Below, piece by piece: positions 22,406 to 25,151 of a stretch of 25,151 bases of DNA (the first letter of the stretch is position 1; each line of letters begins with the position of its first letter). The DNA is from DAOSWM01 sp035380045. GTDB lineage: Bacteria > Bacteroidota > Bacteroidia > Bacteroidales > Tenuifilaceae. Both the position numbers and the translations under genes were made by a program. The notes below the pieces were generated by a model. It was not told the DNA's origin and ran no database searches. It saw nothing but the letters and a program-made list of their open reading frames with translations. Location: assembly GCA_035380045.1 (NCBI GenBank), contig DAOSWM010000047.1, positions 1-25,151 of the forward strand, read 5' to 3'.

Positions 22406-24004
22406 TTAGTAACCTGGAGTTGGATCGAGGTTTGGATTTGCAACCAGGTCGGATGCTGGAATAGGGTAAAGGTTGAATTTACTATCGGTTCCTACACCAT
22501 TTGAAACTCCACCTTTCCAAGGCCAGAGATAGGTGTTACCGGTAAATCTATCATAGCGAATTAGGTCTGTTCGTCTATGTCCTTCCCAGTACAATTCTCT
22601 TGCTCTTTCGTCAAGAATGAAATCGAGGGTTAGCTGAGCATTCGAAATATTTCCGGAGTTATCGCCGTAGGCTCTATCTCTTATTTCGTTAATGTAACCG
22701 AGAGCTGTTCCAATATCACCTCCAGTTCCACCACGTAGAACAGCTTCTGCATACATAAGGTAAATATCAGCCAACCTGATCATGTGGAAATCGTTGTCAA
22801 CATAGGTTTGGTTTGAACCTTCATCACCTCCCGAAGTAATATTCTTGAACTTGGTTACTGCGTATCCATCAGTGAAAGTAGAAACTGAGTTTATTTCAAG
22901 GTTTTGGCCATCAGTGTAGAACATTGCTCTTTTATCAGTAGTACCTGTAATATCTGAGAAAAGATTTGGCAGATTTTTGGTTACCCTGTTGCCACCCCAA
23001 CCATAGTCGATGCCGTAATCGGTAACACTCATTGTACCACCAACAGCAGCGTGTACAATGAAGGTAGTTCCACCATAGGTTTGGGTATGCATACCATCGA
23101 AAACTACTGAGAAAATTGCTTCGTTGGCAACCTCCGCTCTATTGTTGTCAGCCAAGAACAAGTCACCATAGTTTGGTGCTAGCGAGTACCCTGCTTCAAA
23201 AATCTTTTTGCAGTAGGTAATACACTCTGTATATTTTTCTTGTCCTGTATAAACTTTTGCATTCAGATATAGTTTGGCCAGAACAGCCCAAACTGCACCC
23301 TGATCGGCTCGCCCATACTGGTTTCCACGTGCAGTTACAATTATATCTTCAAGGGCAAGAAGTTCTCCTTCAACATAGTTGAAAAGATTTTGACGAGTAA
23401 TTGGACTTGGAAGAAATGCGCCAATGGGATCGTCCTCTGTAACAAAGGGAACCCCCGTGTAAAGATCTAGAGCATGATAGTAGCTTAAAGCACGAAGGAA
23501 ACGGGCTTCGGCTCTGTATTGCCTAATTTTTACTTTATCTGCATCGTTGAATCCTCTGTCGTCAAGTTTACTATCGCTCGATTCACGAATGAACTCGTTC
23601 GCCAGTGTAATTTGGTAGAAAATTCTGTAGTAAAGTGCTCTGTTGAAAGGGTTTGTAGAATTCCAGGTTGTAAAGTTTAGCGCAGGAATTCCATCGTCAC
23701 CCCAAGCATTAAGGGCTTCATCGGTAGGAAGTTCCTGAAGACTCCACAGCTGACGAAGGTACGATGAGAATCCCTCGTCGATACCTGAAATGTCGGGCTC
23801 ACCAGCAGGTCCTTGTTGTCCGGTTACAGCCAGGCCAGCATATACTTTTGCCAGAACCTGTAAGTAGCCATCGGCGGTTTTATACTGTACCTCAGGATTG
23901 TTAATTGTCTCATCGAGAGGGAATGTGTCCAAATCCTTGAGGCATGAGGTTAGCGTGAATAACCCAGCTAACCCAATTACTATTATACTTTTTAATTTTC
24001 TCAT
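22406..24004 (-). CDS. SusD-like glycan-binding lipoprotein
   Basis: A 532-residue outer-membrane lipoprotein, partner of SusC, capturing glycans at the cell surface. The signal peptide ends in the lipobox LTSC (Cys21). The body has the helical TPR-type pattern of the family (QYRAEARFLRALSYYHALDLYTGVPFV, about 160-190), and its C-terminal part has the conserved MIRLADIYLMYAEAVLRGG and DERARELYWEGHRRTDLIRYD segments. I start at the ATG at 24002-24004 (MRKLKSI), which gives a normal signal peptide. An in-frame TTG 21 nt upstream is less likely. It lies 33 nt after the susC-like stop codon. Confidence 0.95.
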   Translation of the reverse strand: MRKLKSIIVIGLAGLFTLTSCLKDLDTFPLDETINNPEVQYKTADGYLQVLAKVYAGLAVTGQQGPAGEPDISGIDEGFSSYLRQLWSLQELPTDEALNAWGDDGIPALNFTTWNSTNPFNRALYYRIFYQITLANEFIRESSDSKLDDRGFNDADKVKIRQYRAEARFLRALSYYHALDLYTGVPFVTEDDPIGAFLPSPITRQNLFNYVEGELLALEDIIVTARGNQYGRADQGAVWAVLAKLYLNAKVYTGQEKYTECITYCKKIFEAGYSLAPNYGDLFLADNNRAEVANEAIFSVVFDGMHTQTYGGTTFIVHAAVGGTMSVTDYGIDYGWGGNRVTKNLPNLFSDITGTTDKRAMFYTDGQNLEINSVSTFTDGYAVTKFKNITSGGDEGSNQTYVDNDFHMIRLADIYLMYAEAVLRGGTGGDIGTALGYINEIRDRAYGDNSGNISNAQLTLDFILDERARELYWEGHRRTDLIRYDRFTGNTYLWPWKGGVSNGVGTDSKFNLYPIPASDLVANPNLDPTPGY

Positions 24005-24037
24005 ATCTATGATAGTTTTTATCAAGTTAGGTTGTTA

Positions 24038-25151
24038 CTAAAAATCAACGTTAATACCTAGAATAAAAGTTCTGGGTCGTGGGTAAATATTGTTGTCAAT
24101 TCCGTTGCTAATCTCAGGATCAAGACCATTGTATTTGGTGATTACAAAAACATTCTGGATTGTAGCTGAGATTCGTATGTTCAGCTTCTCCATTCCAACC
24201 TTCTCAAGCCTGTATCCCAATGAAATGTTATCGAGCTTCATGAATGACGCATTTTCAAGGTAGTAATCGGAGAAGTACTGGTATGAGTTGAAATTGTAAT
24301 CGTAGGCTTTATTTATGTTTTTTAGGTAGTTAGTTGTTTGGTAAAGCTCGGTGTAAACCCCTGAGTTGGAAGCAACGTTGTTGTAAACGTAGTTTCCAAG
24401 GTTTATTCTACCTGCAAACGAGAAGTCGAATTTCTTGTATTCAACCCTTGTACCGAATCCCATGTATAGTTTTGGGGCCGGGTTTTTTGTCCAGTAACGG
24501 TCGGCTTCGGTAATGGCACCATCACCATCCTTATCAACGTACAGGCCTTCAATTGGTAAACCGTTTTCGTCGTATATTTGCCTGTATAGGAAGAATGTTT
24601 GTTTGGGGTAGTTAATACTGTTCATTTGAATGTTGCTACCTACACCTCCAGCAATTCCACCCTCTTCGAAACCAAGATATGATTCATCGTCAACTGCAGT
24701 AAGCTTGGTGATTTTATTTGTATTTTGGGTTAAGTTTAAGCTAACTTCCCAGTATAAATCCTTACTAACAATAGGCCTTCCCAGTAAAGAAATTTCATAC
24801 CCCTTGTTCTCCAAGTCACCAACGTTTGTAATCAGGTAGTTTGTGAAGTTTGTTCCTGCCGGAACGGGTATTTTATTCAGCAAGTCCTTTGTTTGCCTGT
24901 AGTAGTAATCCACCGAACCTGAAATCCTATCGTTAACAAATGAAAAATCTAATCCAATATTCTGGGTGGTGGTTTCTTCCCATTTTATATTTCTGTCGTA
25001 TCCTGCGGGTCTTGAGGTTGTAACAGGAACTTCGTCAAACAAATACTGAGCTGTAGGACGGCTGGTAGCATATACCGGAAGGTATGGATACTTGTCAGTT
25101 GAAATATCTTGTTGCCCTGTTAACCCGTAACCTAATCTTAACTTTAAATCA
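24038..25151 (-). CDS. SusC-like TonB-dependent transporter, C-terminal part (runs off the right edge)
   Basis: The last 370 codons of a SusC/RagA-type outer-membrane transporter; the N-terminal part, including plug and signal peptide, is outside the window. The visible part shows barrel strands such as KLRLGYGLTGQQDI, WEETTTQNIGLDFSF, GSVDYYYRQTKDLLNKIPVP and TNYLITNVGDLENKGYEISL, a periplasmic turn with a calcium-like EGLYVDKDGDGAITEADRYW, and the typical end RTFILGINVDF with a terminal Phe. Together with the SusD and SusE genes it forms a glucan uptake unit. The frame is open to the edge, so this is a partial gene, not a pseudogene. The enzymes of this locus are presumably upstream of the window end. 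Confidence 0.95.
   Translation of the reverse strand, partial: DLKLRLGYGLTGQQDISTDKYPYLPVYATSRPTAQYLFDEVPVTTSRPAGYDRNIKWEETTTQNIGLDFSFVNDRISGSVDYYYRQTKDLLNKIPVPAGTNFTNYLITNVGDLENKGYEISLLGRPIVSKDLYWEVSLNLTQNTNKITKLTAVDDESYLGFEEGGIAGGVGSNIQMNSINYPKQTFFLYRQIYDENGLPIEGLYVDKDGDGAITEADRYWTKNPAPKLYMGFGTRVEYKKFDFSFAGRINLGNYVYNNVASNSGVYTELYQTTNYLKNINKAYDYNFNSYQYFSDYYLENASFMKLDNISLGYRLEKVGMEKLNIRISATIQNVFVITKYNGLDPEISNGIDNNIYPRPRTFILGINVDF

Overview
The window reads as chromosome of a free-living member of the Bacteroidota, most likely Bacteroidales-like. Supporting signs are a SusC/SusD/SusE locus, TAnnTTTG-type -7 promoter elements ahead of many genes, lipoprotein signals typical of the phylum, an HYC_CC_PP family protein beside a TonB-dependent receptor, and a CrtD/CruF carotenoid cluster. 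There is no phage, transposon, CRISPR array or integrase. One 100-N assembly gap (16622-16721) cuts the 5' end of a superoxide dismutase gene.

Layout. 1-702, minus strand: rplS followed by tRNA-Arg(ACG), each with its own candidate promoter, and a clear terminator after the tRNA. 724-2478: exported C69-family dipeptidase. 2643-5990: a 1115-residue protein made of two complete biotin-dependent carboxyltransferase modules in tandem. 5991-6323: divergent intergenic region. 6324-9879, plus strand: a five-gene metal-handling run consisting of a 52-residue Cys-rich membrane peptide, an HYC_CC_PP protein, a TonB-dependent receptor, a cytosolic HMA metallochaperone and an exported HMA protein, closed by a terminator. 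10000-14632, minus strand: a tightly packed carotenoid-modification operon in the order CrtD-like desaturase, CruF-like hydratase, acyltransferase, family 2 glycosyltransferase and TPR protein. 14807-15853: NdpA-type nucleoid-associated protein, separated from the carotenoid operon by a small repeat-rich spacer. 15947-16992: exported Fe/Mn superoxide dismutase (5' end lost in the gap) and a small cupin. 17079-20030, plus strand: FlK-like hotdog thioesterase and an M1 aminopeptidase lipoprotein. 20102-21217: PagL-like outer-membrane protein. 21317-25151: susE, susD and the 3' part of a susC, transcribed leftwards, with the rest of the locus beyond the right edge.

Functionally, the metal run reads as outer-membrane metal (probably copper) uptake or sensing, with periplasmic and cytoplasmic chaperones. 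The carotenoid operon reads as late-stage decoration: 3,4-desaturation, 1,2-hydration, glycosylation and acylation of an acyclic end group. The backbone genes crtE, crtB and crtI are not in the window. The susCDE genes indicate alpha-glucan or starch-type uptake. The most unusual single gene is the double carboxyltransferase. The most interesting cluster is the metal run, which carries a FeoB-associated-type small protein without feoB.
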